Part shown: positions 15,739 to 25,384 of the stretch, piece by piece
Position numbering within the stretch: position 1 is the stretch's first letter
Layout of the letters: every line of letters starts with the position of its first letter
DNA from: Oceanihabitans sp. 2_MG-2023
Lineage (GTDB): Bacteria > Bacteroidota > Bacteroidia > Flavobacteriales > Flavobacteriaceae
Reading direction: 5' to 3'
Assembly (NCBI RefSeq): GCF_030547245.1
Contig: NZ_JAUOQT010000004.1
Coordinates: 412,128 to 476,127 of the forward strand
DNA: 64,000 nucleotides
Position numbers and translations under genes: made by a program
Notes under the pieces: generated by a model
What the model was told of the DNA's origin: nothing
The model's input: the letters and a program-made list of their open reading frames with translations, nothing else
Database searches by the model: none

Positions 15739-18201
15739 TTAAAACTTCATTGTTGTTCTTACATTAAAAACTCTAGGCGTTAAGTAGTTTGGTATTGCAT
15801 ACTGGCGTTTGCTATATACGTCTCTAACCCAAGTATTGGTAATTGAGTTTTGCACATCGAAAACATTAAAAATTTCTAAACCTAAAGTAAGTTCTTTAAA
15901 TGGTTTACGCCAACCAGAATTAAATTGTTTTTTATCGTCTACAATTACATATTGGATACCTAAATCGGCACGTTTATAATCTGGTAAACGGTTTTGATAC
16001 ACATAAGGATCTGCATAACTTGGGGAACCTCCAGGAAGTCCCGTATTATAAACTAAGTTTAAATACATTTTTAAGTTAGGCATGGTTGGCACGTAGTCTT
16101 GAAACAGTGCAGCAAATTTTAAACGTTGGTCTGTTGGTCTTGCAATATACCCTCGATCATCTATGTTTTCTTCGGTTTTAAGATACCCAAAACTAAACCA
16201 AGATTCTGTACCAGGAACAAATTCTCCATTTAATCTTAAATCTAAACCATAGGCATATGCTTCGGCAGAATTATTTGCTCTATAACGAATTCTTACGTTT
16301 TCAACAGTGTACGGATTTACATCATTTATTTTTTTGTAATAAGCTTCAGTAGTTAGTTTAAAAGGTCTATCCCACATTTCAAAACTATAATCATTTCCTA
16401 GAACAAAATGTATAGATTGTTGCGCTTTTACATTAGGTTGTACCTCTCCGTTTTGGTCACGTAATTCTCTGTAAAAAGGAGGTTGGTAGTATAAACCAGT
16501 TCCAAATCGAAAAAGCATATCTTTTTTCCAATTAGGTTTAATTGCTACTTGAGCTCTTGGACTAAAAACGGTTTGTGAACTACTTTCAATTCCGTCACCT
16601 TCTACATTCCAATTATGCATTCTTGCTCCTGCATTTACCCAAAGTTTACTATCTCCAACATCAAACCGTCTGCTCCATTGTAGGTAGGCTTGAATTCTAT
16701 CTATAGATGTATTGTTGGTTGCTCTAACGTTTTGGTATGCAGTAATAGGACCTTCGTTTGGTTGGTAAGGTTGTGTGTTAAAATCATCTAGGCTAGGAGG
16801 GTTGATTGTAAATCCTGCTGAATCAATAACTTCCCATTCTACTAATCGATCCCTAATATCTTCGTTGGTATATTTAACAGACCACTCGAAGTTGTTTTCA
16901 TTTATTTCATAGTCTCCTTTATGTTCTATTGTTGTAATAAGTGCATCTAAATCATTTCTACCATGATTTAATTGTCCTCCAATACCTTCGCTAAATTCAA
17001 CTTCTCCTAAATCTTCGTCACCAATATTGGTATTTACTTCACCAAGTCTATATTGCGCTAAAATGTCGAAATATTCCTCTTCTGTGGTGTGATATGTAGA
17101 AGCTACTAAACTTAAATTTAAATCGTCATTAACTTTATAAGTACCTTGTAATGCACCAAAAAGGGTTTGGTAAGCATCTTTTTCTTGTCCTTCATAAAAA
17201 ACAAGTAATGCAATAGGATCTGTAAGTGTACCAAAATTGGTTTGTCTTGTTTGTGGCTCGTAATTGTATTTGTTTAGAGAAGCGTTTCCTAAAAAGCTCA
17301 GGCTAAACTTATCGGTAAAATTATATGTTACAAACGATTGTACGTCTAAAAATTTTGGGTCGTAATTGGTTTCTGTTTCTTTTGCATTTACCAACAAGCT
17401 GTTATCTCTATAACGTACACCAACAATTCCAGTTAGTTTATTGTCATTACTTACGGCTTCAATAGCTAGGCTTCCTCCAAGTAGGCTTAAATCTGCAGCA
17501 ATTCCAAAATCTGTAGGTTTTCTATAAGTAATATCTAAAACAGAAGAAAGTTTATCTCCATATTTGGCTTGAAATCCTCCAGCTGAAAAGTCTACATTTT
17601 GAACTAAATCGGTATTTACAAAACTTAAACCTTCCTGTTGGCCAGAACGAATTAAAAATGGTCTGTAAACTTCAATGCCATTTACATATACTAAGTTTTC
17701 ATCGTAATTACCACCACGAACAGAATATTGCGTACTTAATTCATTGTTACTATTTACACCGGGAAGTGTTTTTAATAAGTTTTCTACACCTGCATTTGCA
17801 CCAGGAATTTTTCTAATAGTTGCTGGTTTTAAAGTAAGAACACCTTGAACATCTTTCCTTTTTCTACTAGAAATAACAACTGTTGCAATTTGCTCAATAT
17901 TGGTTTGCATTACTGGATTAAACTCTAACTCTTCGCCATTTTTTAGATTAAAAGTAGCAGTTATTTTTTTTAATGAAATATGAGTAAAGGTTACTGTTAT
18001 GTCTTGGTTTGCAGGTATTTTTATAATAAAAAAACCATTTGCATTGGTAGTGGTTCCAGAATCTTCCGTTTTAATATTTACATTATCTACTGGCTTGTTA
18101 AATTCGTCAAGAATAACACCTCTTAATGTTCCTGTTTGTGCGAACATGAAAAAAGGTAAAAGAATAAAGAATGAAGTTAGGAATCGAAATTTAGTATTCA
18201 A
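15739..18201 (-). CDS. TonB-dependent outer-membrane receptor with carboxypeptidase-regulatory-like domain
   Basis: An 820-residue receptor. The signal peptide ends at about residue 22 (LPFFMFAQ). Next is a carboxypeptidase-regulatory-like beta sandwich (TLRGVILDEFNKPVDNVNIK, residues ~24-100), then a plug (residues ~120-220, GANAGVENLLKTLPGVNSN and YSVRGGNYDENLVYVNGIEVY), then a beta-barrel ending in FNVRTTMKF with the terminal Phe typical of outer-membrane proteins. It belongs to the receptor group without a SusD partner: no susD gene is adjacent. It starts 12 bp after the M23 peptidase gene and is followed by a small exported protein. Ligand cannot be predicted. Confidence 0.93.
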   Translation of the reverse strand: MNTKFRFLTSFFILLPFFMFAQTGTLRGVILDEFNKPVDNVNIKTEDSGTTTNANGFFIIKIPANQDITVTFTHISLKKITATFNLKNGEELEFNPVMQTNIEQIATVVISSRKRKDVQGVLTLKPATIRKIPGANAGVENLLKTLPGVNSNNELSTQYSVRGGNYDENLVYVNGIEVYRPFLIRSGQQEGLSFVNTDLVQNVDFSAGGFQAKYGDKLSSVLDITYRKPTDFGIAADLSLLGGSLAIEAVSNDNKLTGIVGVRYRDNSLLVNAKETETNYDPKFLDVQSFVTYNFTDKFSLSFLGNASLNKYNYEPQTRQTNFGTLTDPIALLVFYEGQEKDAYQTLFGALQGTYKVNDDLNLSLVASTYHTTEEEYFDILAQYRLGEVNTNIGDEDLGEVEFSEGIGGQLNHGRNDLDALITTIEHKGDYEINENNFEWSVKYTNEDIRDRLVEWEVIDSAGFTINPPSLDDFNTQPYQPNEGPITAYQNVRATNNTSIDRIQAYLQWSRRFDVGDSKLWVNAGARMHNWNVEGDGIESSSQTVFSPRAQVAIKPNWKKDMLFRFGTGLYYQPPFYRELRDQNGEVQPNVKAQQSIHFVLGNDYSFEMWDRPFKLTTEAYYKKINDVNPYTVENVRIRYRANNSAEAYAYGLDLRLNGEFVPGTESWFSFGYLKTEENIDDRGYIARPTDQRLKFAALFQDYVPTMPNLKMYLNLVYNTGLPGGSPSYADPYVYQNRLPDYKRADLGIQYVIVDDKKQFNSGWRKPFKELTLGLEIFNVFDVQNSITNTWVRDVYSKRQYAIPNYLTPRVFNVRTTMKF

Positions 18202-18213
18202 GATAGTTCGTTT

Positions 18214-19902
18214 TTATTTTCGGTAAAACATAGTTTCAAATGTAGAATTATTTCCAACATTATCCGTAACAATTAGCTTTAAATTATTTTTAGTCTCTGT
18301 GGAAACCCCATCATTAAAGTCGTAAGTTAATGTTTTTGTTTTATAATCGTACTCAGTTAAAATCCATTTTCCATTAATAGTGGCTCTATAATTGGATATT
18401 CCAGAGCCTTGATCTTCAATTTTAATTTTTAAAAACCTGTATTTGCTTAACCATTTTCCTTTAGAAAAGTTTTTTGGTTTAATAGTAGGAGCAATAGTAT
18501 CTGTTGCTAATGCATATTTCCCTAAGGTTTTTGTACTAGTGGTTAGTATATTTCCTTTTCTTTTTGTAGTGGAATATAGCGGATAATCATTCCAACCTAC
18601 TAATCTGGCAATATATAATTTGCTAGCATCTTCGGTTGTATAACCACTTAAATCATAACTAATGTCGAAATTCTTTTTTGCAGGGATTGTGTTTTTATGA
18701 AGTGTTAATGTATCTTTTTCCACTTTAAAATCGATAAAAAAATCATCATAAAAAGTGTTTTTAGAAATATTTACATGAACGCGACCTTCGTTTAAATTTT
18801 CATCCTGGTTTGCATATATATAAAATGGAGTAGTGGTATCTTCCAAAGGTTCTATATCATTAGATTTTACACCTTTAATATTAATTTGCAGCCAAGCGTC
18901 GTTATCTTCAATATCTTTAACACGCACTTTATAAACAGATGATGTGTTGTCTTCTACTTCAACATAACCATCATTAGAGCTGTTATTGTACATACTCAAT
19001 GGATTGTTTTCTTCTATGAATAACTTTTGAAGCCTTTGTTTTTTCGTTTTATAAAGGTCGTAATCTATTAATCTGTTTAAATGTTTAGTTTCGTTAAATG
19101 AAAATCGTTTAAAATCTAATTCAAAGCATAAATCACCATTGTATCTAGCTTGTATGTTGTAAACACCATTTTTATTGGCAGCTAAATCTTGTCTATCTAT
19201 AGTAGCAATAGCAAAGCCAATTTTGCCATAAGCTTCTATGTTTTCTACAGAATATGTGCCGTTTTTATTATCTATTAAACGGAGTTTTTGCTTTTTCTTT
19301 GATTTGTTTATATGTGCATTTTCTCCAATGGCATATGCGTATACTTCTGTGATAATTGGTTTTGTACTATCTTTAATATCTAAGCCGAAAAGTAATGGAT
19401 TTATAGGTCTTTCTTGGTTATCTCTTATTTCGTAGTGTAAATGAGGACCGCCAGAACTACCGGTATTTCCAGAATAAGCGATAATTTCTCCTTTATTTAT
19501 TTTTAATTCTTCGGGATTAGGAAATAATTGAATTTCAAACGATTCCTCTTCATATTGCCGTTTTTTTACATATGCTTCAATTTCTTTAGAAAAACTTTGT
19601 AAATGACCATAAACCGTAGTGTATCCATTTGGGTGTGTTACATATAAAGCTTTACCATATCCAAAATGCGAAACTTTAATTCTACTAATATATCCATCTG
19701 CAGCGCCATAAACATGTAAACCTTGACGTTGTTGTGTTTTTAAATCCATTCCAGAATGAAAATGATTAGATCGTAACTCTCCAAAAGTACCAGCGGCAAT
19801 TAGTGTGATGTCTAAAGGAGACCTAAAATAATCTGTAGGATATATACTTTGTGCATTGCAAAGCGAAGTATAAAAGAGCATTAAAATAAATAGAATTTTC
19901 AT
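18214..19902 (-). CDS. M23 family metallopeptidase (LytM-type)
   Basis: A 562-residue exported protein with a signal peptide (FILMLFYTSLCNAQ) and an M23 zinc peptidase domain in residues ~25-160. Metal ligands are visible in FHSGMDLKTQ (HxxxD) and in the GGPHLHYEIRD motif (HxH). Such enzymes cut peptidoglycan cross-bridges, or act as catalytically altered activators. All key residues are present, so it is likely active. The C-terminal ~350 residues are beta-rich, with a DLSGYTTEDASKLY segment, and form no known domain. It heads the operon with the TonB-dependent receptor 12 bp downstream. Confidence 0.88.
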   Translation of the reverse strand: MKILFILMLFYTSLCNAQSIYPTDYFRSPLDITLIAAGTFGELRSNHFHSGMDLKTQQRQGLHVYGAADGYISRIKVSHFGYGKALYVTHPNGYTTVYGHLQSFSKEIEAYVKKRQYEEESFEIQLFPNPEELKINKGEIIAYSGNTGSSGGPHLHYEIRDNQERPINPLLFGLDIKDSTKPIITEVYAYAIGENAHINKSKKKQKLRLIDNKNGTYSVENIEAYGKIGFAIATIDRQDLAANKNGVYNIQARYNGDLCFELDFKRFSFNETKHLNRLIDYDLYKTKKQRLQKLFIEENNPLSMYNNSSNDGYVEVEDNTSSVYKVRVKDIEDNDAWLQINIKGVKSNDIEPLEDTTTPFYIYANQDENLNEGRVHVNISKNTFYDDFFIDFKVEKDTLTLHKNTIPAKKNFDISYDLSGYTTEDASKLYIARLVGWNDYPLYSTTKRKGNILTTSTKTLGKYALATDTIAPTIKPKNFSKGKWLSKYRFLKIKIEDQGSGISNYRATINGKWILTEYDYKTKTLTYDFNDGVSTETKNNLKLIVTDNVGNNSTFETMFYRK

Positions 19903-20102
19903 AAAATAATTTGTGTTGCTAAAGTATTAAATTGAAATGAGCATAACCAAAAAGTTATAAAATATTCAAAAAAAACATATGTAGAATATTTTCTATAAAT
20001 ATAATTATTTTTTTTTATTATGGAAGAATATTTACAAATACTACTGCATTGTATTGATATCTAGCACATTTGAATGTTTTTTAATTTTATTATAAAAAAC
20101 AA

Positions 20103-20133
20103 TTGCTAATTTGCGTTAGGTATGTTAACTTTG
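20103..20133 (+). promoter_or_regulatory. Promoter of the zapB-like/zapA/6S transcript
   Basis: TTG at 20103-20105 and TAACTTTG at 20126-20133 with 20 bp between them fit the Bacteroidota -33/-7 consensus. The first start codon is 24 bp further on. The rest of the 254 bp between the M23 gene and this start is AT-rich and shows nothing else. Confidence 0.55.
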
Positions 20134-20156
20134 TGAGATAAGTATTGAATTTGTAA

Positions 20157-20447
20157 ATGAGTCATATTGAAGATATTGTAGATGCTTTAGAGAATAAAAT
20201 TAGCAAAGTATTACATAAACTAGAAGTTTTAAAACAAGCTAATATTAAACTAGAGAAAGATTTACAAGCATCCAATCAAGAGCTTTTAAAGGAGAAACAA
20301 CACATTGTTGTTTGGCAAGAAAAATATGAAGCACTCAAAATGGCAAATTCTTTGCTTGGCAGTGATAATAATAAAAGAGAAACTAAGCTTAAAATAAATA
20401 CATTAATTAGAGAGATAGATCATTGTATCGCTCAACTTTCTGAATAA
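20157..20447 (+). CDS. Coiled-coil protein, ZapB-like, upstream of ZapA
   Basis: A 96-residue almost entirely alpha-helical protein with a continuous heptad pattern from residue ~10 to 65 (LENKISKVLHKLEVLKQAN, LEKDLQASNQELLKEKQ). It lies 13 bp before zapA in the same direction. In other bacteria ZapB is a short coiled coil that links FtsZ-ring components to ZapA, so a divisome role is a reasonable inference. Sequence similarity to E. coli ZapB cannot be claimed from coiled-coil pattern alone. Confidence 0.7.
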   Translation: MSHIEDIVDALENKISKVLHKLEVLKQANIKLEKDLQASNQELLKEKQHIVVWQEKYEALKMANSLLGSDNNKRETKLKINTLIREIDHCIAQLSE

Positions 20448-20460
20448 TGCACATAGTTAA

Positions 20461-20754
20461 ATGGCAGAACAGCTTAAAATAAAGCTATCTATAGCAAATC
20501 GAGTATATCCTTTAACCATTAATCCAAGTCAGGAAGAAGGTTTACGTAAAGCAGCCAAAAATATTGAAGCTATGATTACACAATTTGAGCAAAGTTATTC
20601 TGTTAGAGATAAACAAGATGTATTAGCCATGTGTGCTTTACAATTTGCATCACAAACAGAACAAAAAACTATAGATAAAGAAAATGTTAACGAACATGTA
20701 CAAGATAAGCTTAGTGCTTTGAATGATTTGTTACAGGAGCATTTAAATTTATAA
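20461..20754 (+). CDS. zapA: Cell division protein ZapA
   Basis: A 97-residue protein with the ZapA layout: N-terminal strands containing LSIANRVYPLTINPSQEE, a helix with EEGLRKAAKNIEAMI, and a C-terminal coiled coil (VNEHVQDKLSALNDLLQEH). ZapA promotes bundling of FtsZ protofilaments and stabilises the division ring. It forms a unit with the coiled-coil gene 13 bp upstream. Immediately downstream is the probable 6S RNA gene, an order also seen in other phyla (zapA-ssrS). Confidence 0.9.
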   Translation: MAEQLKIKLSIANRVYPLTINPSQEEGLRKAAKNIEAMITQFEQSYSVRDKQDVLAMCALQFASQTEQKTIDKENVNEHVQDKLSALNDLLQEHLNL

Positions 20755-20783
20755 TTCGTTCTTTAAATAAAATAAAGGTTACT

Positions 20784-20950
20784 GCCTGCATTAGTTATTT
20801 TTTTTGATAAACTCAACGTTAATTCTTTAAAAAGGGTGAGTTGAAGTTGTAAAAGCGAGCTACCTTGAGTAGATACTTGATCAGCTTGTTAGCCCTAAAC
20901 TTGTTTTTAAGGAGTTTATACAAAACCATAAATTAATGTAGGCTTTTTTA
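20784..20950 (+). ncRNA. ssrS: 6S RNA (flavobacterial 6S-Flavo type)
   Basis: The 220 bp between zapA and rny has no reading frame but folds as one long interrupted hairpin. The closing stem pairs GCCTGCATTA (20784-20793) with TAATGTAGGC (20934-20943), with one G-U pair, and is followed directly by a T-run (20944-20949). A second stem pairs ATAAACTC (20807-20814) with GAGTTTAT (20912-20919). A third pairs the CTTTAAAAA segment at 20825 with TTTTTAAG near 20904, allowing a bulge. The middle (about 20840-20890) is an open bubble of the kind 6S RNA uses to mimic a melted promoter. A weak promoter candidate, TTTG 20727-20730 and TATAATTCG 20750-20758, precedes it. 6S RNA binds housekeeping RNA polymerase in stationary phase. 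The identification rests on structure and the zapA neighbourhood. Confidence 0.78.
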
Positions 20951-20974
20951 TACATTAAAACTAATTAACTAAAC

Positions 20975-22549
20975 ATGGAAAACCCAATTGTATTAGCAAT
21001 AATAGGCATTGTAGTAGGTGTAATTATAGGATACATTATAGCTAAAGCATTAGAAAAAAGTAATGCATCAAAACTAATTAAAGAAGCAAAAAAATCTGCA
21101 ACTTCTATTCTTAAAGAAGCAAATATTGAAGGAGAGTCTATAAAAAAAGATAAAATTCTTCAAGCAAAAGAAAAGTTTATTGAATTAAAATCGGAACATG
21201 AAAAAGTTATCTTATCTCGCGATAAGAAAATGGCAGAAACAGAAAAACGTATTCGTGATAAAGAGTCACAAATTTCTAACGAACTTTCTAAAAGTAAAAA
21301 AGTAAATACGCAAGTTGAAGCTAAAATAAAAGACTACAACCATAGGTTGGATATTATTGAGAAAAAGCAAGAAGAAGTAGATAGGTTACATAAGAGTCAA
21401 ATACAACAATTAGAAGTTATATCTAGTCTTTCTGCCGAAGAAGCAAAAGAACAACTTGTGGAATCTTTAAAAGGAGAGGCTAAAAATGATGCTATGGCAT
21501 TTGTGCAAAGTACGCTGGAAGAAGCAAAAATGACGGCACAGCAAGAAGCTAAAAAAGTGATAATAAATACCATACAACGTATTGGTACAGAAGAAGCAGT
21601 AGATAACTGTGTTTCTGTATTTAATATTGAATCTGATGATGTTAAAGGGCGTATTATTGGTAGAGAAGGAAGAAATATTAGAGCTATTGAAGCTGCAACA
21701 GGAGTAGAGATTATTGTAGATGATACTCCAGAAGCAATTATTTTATCTTGTTTCGATTCGGTAAGACGTGAAGTTGCACGATTATCTTTACATAAACTAG
21801 TAACCGATGGGCGTATACATCCTGCTAGAATTGAAGAAGTAGTTAAGAAAACGCAAAAACAAATAGAGCAAGAAATTATTGAAGTTGGTAAACGTACTGT
21901 TATCGATTTAGGTATTCATAACTTGCATCCTGAGTTAATAAAAATGGTAGGTAGAATGAAATACCGATCTTCTTATGGACAAAATTTACTACAGCATTCG
22001 CGTGAAGTTGCTAAACTTTGTGGTGTGATGGCAGCAGAACTTGGTTTAAACCCTAAATTAGCGAAACGTGCTGGTTTATTACATGATATAGGTAAAGTTC
22101 CTGATGCAGAAGCAGATATGGAAACACCTCACGCAATTCTTGGTATGCAATGGGCAGAAAAGTTTGGTGAAAAAGGAGATGTTTGTAATGCTATTGGTGC
22201 ACACCATGATGAAATAGAAATGACTTCTTTATTATCGCCAATTATACAAGTATGTGATGCTATTTCTGGAGCTAGACCTGGTGCAAGACGTCAAGTATTA
22301 GATAGTTATATACAACGTTTAAAAGATTTAGAAGATATTGCTTTTGGTTTTCAAGGGGTAAAGAAAGCTTATGCTATTCAAGCTGGACGTGAGCTAAGAG
22401 TCATTGTAGAAAGCGAAAAAGTCTCTGACCAAAATGCAGCGGATTTATCGTTTAATATTTCGCAAAAAATACAAACAGATATGACTTATCCTGGTCAAGT
22501 AAAAGTGACAGTAATACGTGAAACTAGAGCAGTAAATATAGCGAAGTAA
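20975..22549 (+). CDS. rny: Ribonuclease Y
   Basis: A 524-residue membrane-anchored endoribonuclease that starts mRNA decay. In order: an N-terminal transmembrane helix ([18 protein letters not shown], residues ~4-24), a long coiled coil (25-190), a KH RNA-binding domain ([19 protein letters not shown], ~215-275), and an HD hydrolase domain with the metal-binding HD pair in [16 protein letters not shown] and with [10 protein letters not shown] and [10 protein letters not shown]. The size is the normal 510-525. It is preceded by the 6S RNA and followed by a terminator whose stem lies in the next gene's 3' end. In species lacking RNase E this enzyme is a main initiator of mRNA turnover (known for Firmicutes, inferred here). 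Confidence 0.96.
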   Translation: MENPIVLAIIGIVVGVIIGYIIAKALEKSNASKLIKEAKKSATSILKEANIEGESIKKDKILQAKEKFIELKSEHEKVILSRDKKMAETEKRIRDKESQISNELSKSKKVNTQVEAKIKDYNHRLDIIEKKQEEVDRLHKSQIQQLEVISSLSAEEAKEQLVESLKGEAKNDAMAFVQSTLEEAKMTAQQEAKKVIINTIQRIGTEEAVDNCVSVFNIESDDVKGRIIGREGRNIRAIEAATGVEIIVDDTPEAIILSCFDSVRREVARLSLHKLVTDGRIHPARIEEVVKKTQKQIEQEIIEVGKRTVIDLGIHNLHPELIKMVGRMKYRSSYGQNLLQHSREVAKLCGVMAAELGLNPKLAKRAGLLHDIGKVPDAEADMETPHAILGMQWAEKFGEKGDVCNAIGAHHDEIEMTSLLSPIIQVCDAISGARPGARRQVLDSYIQRLKDLEDIAFGFQGVKKAYAIQAGRELRVIVESEKVSDQNAADLSFNISQKIQTDMTYPGQVKVTVIRETRAVNIAK

Positions 22550-22570
22550 GTAATAATAAATATTTATATA

Positions 22571-22600
22571 AAAAAGTCTAACTATTTAGTTAGACTTTTT
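22571..22600. terminator. Bidirectional terminator overlapping the histidine kinase stop codon
   Basis: Arms AAAAAGTCTAACTA and TAGTTAGACTTTTT form a 14-bp stem with A- and T-runs on either side. It ends rny (+). The right arm also encodes the last codons and the TAA stop (22590-22592) of the converging PAS kinase gene (-). Confidence 0.85.
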
Positions 22601-23747
22601 TGTTTGGTAACTTAATATTAAAAGTAGTTCCAACATTTACTGTGCTAGTAACATCTATAGTGCCATTAAAAGCTTCAATTTGACTTTTTATAAGATAAAG
22701 ACCAACACCTTCGGAATTTGCGTTTTTATGGAATGTTCTATACAGTCCAAAAATAGCATCTCCAAATTTATCTAAATCTATTCCTAAACCATTATCTGAA
22801 AAAGTAATAATTATATGTTCGTTAGTTTTTTCTGAACTTATATTTATTATCGGATTTCTCTCTGGATGCTTGTATTTAATTGCATTAGTGAGTAAATTTT
22901 GAATAATACTTTCAAGATAGGACAAATTAAATTCTAGGTACAAATCACTATCAATTTGATTGTTAATAATAGTATTAGAGCTAATAATTTTTACTGCTAA
23001 AAGCTCTAAAGTGTTCTTTACAATGTTATTTAAATTTATTGTTTGTAAGCTTTTATTTTTAGAGTTACTTACATTAACAATCTTGTTTAAATTTGAAATT
23101 GTTTTAGATAGTGAGTTATTAACCGTTTTTAAATGATTAATAATATCCTTTTTTTCATCTTCATCTTCTGTTTCATCATGAAAACTTAAAAGGCTTTCAA
23201 AATTTGCAGTATGTGATTTTAAATTATGTGAAACAATTAGAGCAAAATTTTTAAGTTTTGTATTTTGATCTTTAATAATATTATTCTTTTCTATTAATTT
23301 AGCTTCTTGTTTTTTTCTTTCACTAATATCTATTGTTGTACCAATCATACGGGTGTGATTTCCATTTTCATCACGTTTTACAACTTTACCAATATCTTTT
23401 ATCCATTTGTAACTACCATTACTAATAAGTATTCTATGTTCGCTTATATAATTAGGTGTTTTGTAGTTTAAATGATTTAGTAAATTTTCAATTACATTAT
23501 CCAAATCATCCGGATGTACTTTTTCTTGCCAATTATAAGTTTCGGCATTATGGTCTGTGTTTTTAAGATCAAGTATTTGTTTAGCTTCTTTAGAGTAGTT
23601 AACTGTTTTATTAATTACATTAAAATCCCATACACCAATATTAGAGTTTTCTAAAGCAAATTTAGAAACGAATTCTTCTAATATTAATTTTGAATCGTAA
23701 TCAACAATATTTGAAATATCTTGATTTGAAGTTAAAGTAGTTTTCAT
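22590..23747 (-). CDS. PAS-domain histidine kinase, paralogue 1 of a tandem trio
   Basis: A 385-residue soluble sensor kinase with no transmembrane segment. A PAS fold with its C-terminal PAC motif runs from residue ~35 to 145 (NIGVWDFNVINKTVNYS, VHPDDLDNVIENLL, GTTIDISERK). The dimerisation helix carries the phospho-accepting histidine H174 in IVSHNLKSH, where the residue after His is Asn rather than the usual Glu/Asp. The HATPase domain has the N-box IIQNLLTNAIKYKHPER and the ATP-lid motif SDNGLGIDLDKFG, then EGVGLYLIKSQIEAF. No receiver domain and no response regulator are adjacent. On the + strand CAAAAATA (23774-23781) gives a minus-strand -7 box TATTTTTG, so it probably has its own promoter. 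It is the most diverged of the three. Confidence 0.9.
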   Translation of the reverse strand: MKTTLTSNQDISNIVDYDSKLILEEFVSKFALENSNIGVWDFNVINKTVNYSKEAKQILDLKNTDHNAETYNWQEKVHPDDLDNVIENLLNHLNYKTPNYISEHRILISNGSYKWIKDIGKVVKRDENGNHTRMIGTTIDISERKKQEAKLIEKNNIIKDQNTKLKNFALIVSHNLKSHTANFESLLSFHDETEDEDEKKDIINHLKTVNNSLSKTISNLNKIVNVSNSKNKSLQTINLNNIVKNTLELLAVKIISSNTIINNQIDSDLYLEFNLSYLESIIQNLLTNAIKYKHPERNPIINISSEKTNEHIIITFSDNGLGIDLDKFGDAIFGLYRTFHKNANSEGVGLYLIKSQIEAFNGTIDVTSTVNVGTTFNIKLPNKKV

Positions 23748-24041
23748 TTAGTAGAAATAATAATTTGGGACTCCAAAAATAAGTTATTGACTTTCATCAT
23801 AACATTTAATCGGTAATTCTTGCGAATATACGATTAAAAGCAAATAAAAGCGTCTAAATACATGTTTTTTTTATTCAGATTGCTCTAAACTATAATAGTT
23901 CATGGTTAATTTGCGGTTAAACAAATAATTTTTGCAAGTAAAGTTTTAGCACGAGCTTGTTACTTTCATTGTATTTTTGTTGCAAGGGAAAATTAGCAGG
24001 TAACCTTATCATAGTGCGTTTTTGAAGAATTATACTTTAAC

Positions 24042-25190
24042 TTAATTAGTTAAAGTAACCGTAAAAGTAGTACCTGTATTTATTTTACTGGCTATAGTAA
24101 TTTTGCCGCCAAAGGATTCAATTTGATTTTTTATTAGATATAAACCTACACCTTCAGAATCTTCATTATTATGAAACGTTTTATATAAACCAAAAATAGT
24201 ATTACCGTATTTTTCTAAGTCTATACCTATTCCATTATCCGATATTAATAACTCCATCCTTTTTTCTAATATATTTAAATCTATATTTACTACAGGATCT
24301 CTTTCAGGATGTTTATATTTTATTGCATTCGTTAACATGTTTTGTACAATGCTTTCAAAATAAATAGGATTATAGTTTATATATATATTTTCAGGAACAT
24401 TATTGTTTATTATGGCATTGTTATTTAAAACAACAAATTCAAGGTTATTTAGAATATTATTAATTTCTTGAGCGATAAATATTTTTTCTACCCTTTTGTT
24501 TTTATTTGTTTGTACTGATACAACTTGGTTTAAATTTTTAATCGTTTTTGTTAAAGAATTAGAAGTAGTTTCAATATGCTTTACTAATTCATCTTTTTCG
24601 TTAACTGTTTCCGCTTCGTTATAAAACTCAATTAAATTTTCAAAATTACCTGCATGTTGTTTTAAATTATGTGTAACTATGTGCGCAAAATTTCTTAATT
24701 TATTATTTAATTCAGTAGCTAAGTTTAATGCCTCTTTTGTTTTCTTTTCTGCAAGTTTTATTTTTGTTATATCAGTATGTGTGCCTATTACTCTTTTAGG
24801 TTTACCATTTTCTCCTACCGAAACTATTCTGCCTTTATCTAGTATCCATTTATATGTACCATTTTTGCATTGTATTCTATGTTCACTTTCGTAAAAAGGG
24901 TTTATCCCATTAAGATGGTCGTTAAATTCTTTAAAATAATGCGCTTTGTCTTCTGGGTGAACACGATTATTCCATTCTTCAGCAGATGATCCAATTTCAT
25001 GATCTTTAAAACCTAAAATGTTTTTAGATTCTTTAGAGTATATAACTTTTTGTGTACTAGCATCATAATCCCAAGCGCCAATATTAGAATTTTCTAGGGC
25101 AAACCTTAAAACTTGTTCTTTAATATTTAGTTTTGTACTTTTTTCGTTGGGGTTGGAAACTGTAGTATTCGAATTATTATTGTTTTCCAT
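24042..25190 (-). CDS. PAS-domain histidine kinase, paralogue 2 of a tandem trio
   Basis: A 382-residue soluble kinase with the same architecture as its neighbours: PAS (residues ~35-145; NIGAWDYDASTQKVIYSKES, VHPEDKAHYFKEF, GTHTDITKIK), coiled linker, H174 in HIVTHNLKQH, and HATPase (N-box MLTNAIKYKHPERDPVVN; ATP-lid ISDNGIGIDLEKYG; EGVGLYLIKNQIESFGG). An upstream CAAAAATA at 25219-25226 is a minus-strand -7 box. It is clearly closer to paralogue 3 than to 1: both share FAHIVTHNLKQH and KNQIESFGGKI. The 293-bp gap to the next kinase holds short AT-rich sequence and no gene. The N-terminal 22 residues are Asn/Ser-rich and look unstructured. Confidence 0.9.
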   Translation of the reverse strand: MENNNNSNTTVSNPNEKSTKLNIKEQVLRFALENSNIGAWDYDASTQKVIYSKESKNILGFKDHEIGSSAEEWNNRVHPEDKAHYFKEFNDHLNGINPFYESEHRIQCKNGTYKWILDKGRIVSVGENGKPKRVIGTHTDITKIKLAEKKTKEALNLATELNNKLRNFAHIVTHNLKQHAGNFENLIEFYNEAETVNEKDELVKHIETTSNSLTKTIKNLNQVVSVQTNKNKRVEKIFIAQEINNILNNLEFVVLNNNAIINNNVPENIYINYNPIYFESIVQNMLTNAIKYKHPERDPVVNIDLNILEKRMELLISDNGIGIDLEKYGNTIFGLYKTFHNNEDSEGVGLYLIKNQIESFGGKITIASKINTGTTFTVTLTN

Positions 25191-25384
25191 TAGAGGTCTT
25201 TAATTAGCTTTGGTAAAACAAAAATATACTCGTAGGGTTTATTCTAGTTTCTAAAAAGTGTAAAAACCTTTAAAACACGATTAAATACAATTTTTTCCGT
25301 TTAAGTACGTGTATTTGAGGTGGTAATTATTTTAAACCTTTAGAATAAAGAGTAATAACATAAATAGAGAGAGAAGAAAATAGT

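Noticed and set aside
19903..20156. Possible short peptide ATGGAAGAATATTTACAA..., upstream of the ZapB-like gene
   Set aside because: A 14-codon frame in AT-rich DNA with no ribosome site or conservation evidence; indistinguishable from chance.
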